Source of the DNA: CAVPRW01 sp046727435 [NCBI: bacterium]
GTDB taxonomy: Bacteria > Tectomicrobia > Entotheonellia > J063
Assembly (NCBI GenBank): GCA_046727435.1
Contig: JBKPCR010000376.1
Location: 1 to 7,110 of the forward strand
Direction of reading: 5' to 3'
Length of the DNA: 7,110 nucleotides
The notes under the pieces are model-generated. The model was given only the letters and a program-made list of their open reading frames with translations, was not told the DNA's origin and did no database searches. Position numbers and translations under genes: made by a program. Below are positions 5,658-7,110 of this stretch, piece by piece. How positions within the stretch are numbered: the stretch's first letter is position 1; the number at the start of each line of letters is the position of its first letter.

Positions 5658-6000
5658 AGCCCTGGCGCCGGGTTTGTACTCGATATGATAGGTAAAGAGA
5701 TCCTCGCCCGGATCTTGCCGCCGACGAGTGCCAATGAAGCCCCCTGGGGGAGGGCTGGTGGTTCAGCATCGCTGGGTGGTCGAGGCTTGGAGCCGCATCG
5801 ACAACAAATGGCTCCACATCGCTGCTGGGTACGTGCGCGCATTAGGCTTGCGACATTGGCTCTATGCGGGCTATGAGTTGAAAGAGCTACTCCTGAGCGT
5901 CAGCTTCTCTCGGGTCCAACTCTACTCGAGTTTCGCGGGGGCAGCTAATAGTCGTGGGGCATATCGACTTATTGCGGTGGCCCACAAGCACGGGGAGTAG
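5658..6000 (+). pseudogene. SAM-dependent methyltransferase remnant, truncated and frameshifted
   Basis: Two adjacent frames together read as the C-terminal half of a class I SAM-dependent methyltransferase. Frame 3 gives GAGFVLDMIGKEILARI (from about 5664), the stretch that follows the PGG of such enzymes. Frame 1 then gives GGGLVVQHRWVVEAWSRIDN and, near the end, HWLYAGYELKELLLSVSFSRV, then RGAYRLIAVAHK before the TAG at 5998-6000. The frames join at CCCCCTGGGGG (5740-5750); removing one base there restores a continuous reading. The N-terminal half with the SAM-binding GxGxG motif is absent: frame 3 meets a TGA at 5616-5618, and no matching sequence lies before it. Typical intact relatives are about 250 residues. 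The remnant lies on the opposite strand to both flanking genes. A single-base sequencing error could explain the frameshift but not the missing N terminus. Confidence 0.7.
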
Positions 6001-6125
6001 ATAGTGGTACCCCCTGTCTGGGGCGTTCCTGCACGGTCTGGGCATCGGAGCGGCCGCAGCAGTCAACCTGACGACCGGCGGGCTGATCAACGGAGACCCA
6101 TGGCCGTCATAAGCTCATGCCGGCA
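6001..6125. other. Short intergenic stretch with an unexplained protein-like fragment
   Basis: No gene is called. On the plus strand, 6005-6112 is open without a start codon and reads FLHGLGIGAAAAVNLTTGG, then LINGDPWPS and a TAA. It resembles a small-residue-rich membrane or core helix more than random translation, but I cannot assign it. A 10-bp palindrome ATGCCGGCAT (6117-6126) overlaps the stop codon of the gene to the right; it lacks a T-tract and is not called a terminator. Confidence 0.2.
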
Positions 6126-7110
6126 TCACGCATCTCCTGTCAGGCAAGCGGCGATGCCCGCAGCGAGGCGCGCCGCCTGAGCATTGGAGGGCATAACGAT
6201 GACGTCGTGTGCACGTAAGACATCGATCTGGGCTGAGCGTCTCTGCGGGTCTTGCTCAGTGCCGCAGACGCTGGCTACCACTGCAAGATGTCGGCCGCCG
6301 GCTCGGGCCTGATGAGTCGCCTGCTGAATGGCTGGGAGAAGTTCGCCCGCAGGATCGCGATGGGCCCCATAGCCGAGGATGACATCGAGCAGGATGATCG
6401 CTGTCGTAGGCTCCTGCGCGGCTCTGAGAATCCACTCGCGGCGTAGCGTACCGTCGATCATCGGATGCGGGCGTCCGAGGGTGAATTGATCCTCACCCAG
6501 ATCGACTACGGAGTGTCCCTCCCCTCCCCCCTGCACACCGAGAGAGACCTTGGGTAACTTGGCTTGTAGCAGGCCCAGCGCCTCGTAGGCCAGCGTGCCC
6601 CCTGCATAGAGAGCGTGCACAAAGCGCTGGCCGGGTTGCATGGCGCGCACTGCCTCCCCAATGCAGCGCTCGATCTCTTCCCTGGACATGGTGAATTCGA
6701 TTGGCGTCGCCCTCATGCCTCGGGTGAGTGCCACTGTACTCAGAGCCGCCTCTTCGAGGGTGGCTGCGGCATACCAGGACGCGCCTGCAGCGCAGATCAA
6801 CCCCGAAAAATGCACGACACACGGCTTGCTTAGCTGTGCGAGTTGATTTTGTAAACGCTCCCAAGTGCTGGGCCCCGGCGGTTTGCCGAGCACGCCTATC
6901 ACCTCGGTGGCAGGGTCTGCGGCCAAGATCTCAAGGGCGTGAGTCATCATCAGGCCGCCTACGTCATCTCTGAGATCACGTCCGCCGACGCCGATGGCCT
7001 GCGAAACCCCTTCCCCGGCAGCCGCGATGAGACATGAAACCTCCTGTAGGCCGGTCCCGGATGCTGCAGCAAGTCCGACGCGACCGCGTGGCACAGCGTT
7101 GGCGAAGCCG
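6126..7110 (-). CDS. fdrA: FdrA-like acyl-CoA-synthetase-family protein (C-terminal part, 5' end off window)
   Basis: The frame is open through the right edge, so the true start lies outside; a GTG at 7094 is internal. About 328 residues are present, against roughly 500-550 in full FdrA proteins. Motifs visible are VPRGRVGLAAASGTGLQEVS at the right edge, GVSQAIGVGGRDL, EVIGVLGKPPGPSTW, DLGEDQFTLGRPHPMID (near 6452-6500), LDVILGYGAHRDPAGELLP and VASVCGTEQDPQ (near 6236-6280). These follow FdrA, a relative of the succinyl-CoA synthetase alpha subunit. In E. coli, fdrA sits with ylbE, ylbF and a carbamate kinase gene and has been linked to oxamate carbamoylation in allantoin use. The usual downstream partners (DUF1116 and DUF2877 proteins) do not follow here: a methyltransferase remnant on the other strand comes instead. 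The gene could be a stand-alone paralogue or the last gene of an operon extending to the right. Substrate is not inferable. Confidence 0.85.
   Translation of the reverse strand, partial: GFANAVPRGRVGLAAASGTGLQEVSCLIAAAGEGVSQAIGVGGRDLRDDVGGLMMTHALEILAADPATEVIGVLGKPPGPSTWERLQNQLAQLSKPCVVHFSGLICAAGASWYAAATLEEAALSTVALTRGMRATPIEFTMSREEIERCIGEAVRAMQPGQRFVHALYAGGTLAYEALGLLQAKLPKVSLGVQGGGEGHSVVDLGEDQFTLGRPHPMIDGTLRREWILRAAQEPTTAIILLDVILGYGAHRDPAGELLPAIQQATHQARAGGRHLAVVASVCGTEQDPQRRSAQIDVLRAHDVIVMPSNAQAARLAAGIAACLTGDA

Noticed and set aside
5738-5766. Third copy of the CCCTCACCC-type palindromic repeat
   Set aside because: AAGCCCCCT and GGGAG resemble copy A, but the rest diverges, and the stretch reads as methyltransferase coding sequence around a frameshift.
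5287-5817. Minus-strand frame of 176 codons overlapping the oxidoreductase start
   Set aside because: It covers the promoter, the leader and the methyltransferase remnant in antisense, and its end overlaps the oxidoreductase out of frame. No motif was recognised.
1-7110. CRISPR array, tRNA or rRNA genes
   Set aside because: No regularly spaced repeats and no tRNA- or rRNA-like sequence were noticed on either strand.

Overview
This is an accessory, moderately GC-rich bacterial region with an insertion-sequence transposase, dispersed short palindromic repeats, a decayed gene and a small catabolic-looking cluster. Nothing here fixes the taxon. The combination of IS debris, CCCTCACCC-type palindromic repeats, a DUF559 gene, an NMT1-like binding protein and an FdrA homologue resembles large genomes of uncultured soil or marine bacteria (Proteobacteria- or Tectomicrobia-like). 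That is an impression, not a result.

Layout. Positions 1-1061 hold a DDE transposase (+), preceded by a nested inverted repeat that swallows its start codon. Positions 1109-1567 (+) encode an unrecognised 152-residue protein whose 3' end runs through a G6/C6 hairpin. Positions 1677-1904 (-) encode a small helix-turn-helix protein of phage-terminase-small-subunit flavour, with a promoter-like sequence and a 12-bp perfect palindrome just upstream. Positions 2034-2444 (-) encode a DUF559 endonuclease-like protein bracketed by two inverted copies of one repeat. One copy supplies its ribosome-binding region and the other encodes its C-terminal tail.

Positions 2493-5459 (-) form a likely two-gene operon. 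The first gene is a cytoplasmic molybdopterin (bis-MGD) oxidoreductase with an unusual N-terminal cysteine spacing. The second, 18 nt downstream and in the same reading frame, is an NMT1/SsuA-like substrate-binding protein without a signal peptide. A good sigma70-type promoter (TTGACA-17-TAGTAT) with overlapping inverted repeats lies just upstream of the operon. Positions 5658-6000 (+) are the C-terminal remnant of a SAM-dependent methyltransferase, broken by a one-base frameshift at a C5TG5 run. Positions 6126-7110 (-) are the C-terminal two thirds of an FdrA-like protein that runs off the right edge.

How the parts may work together. The Mo oxidoreductase and signal-less binding protein look like one functional unit, with a cytosolic binding protein paired with a cytosolic redox enzyme; the substrate is unknown. 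FdrA homologues belong to the acyl-CoA-synthetase-like family tied to anaerobic allantoin/oxamate use in enterobacteria. A nitrogen-compound catabolic theme is therefore possible, but FdrA is separated from the operon by about 670 bp and may be independent. The left third is best read as a landing zone for mobile and repetitive DNA.
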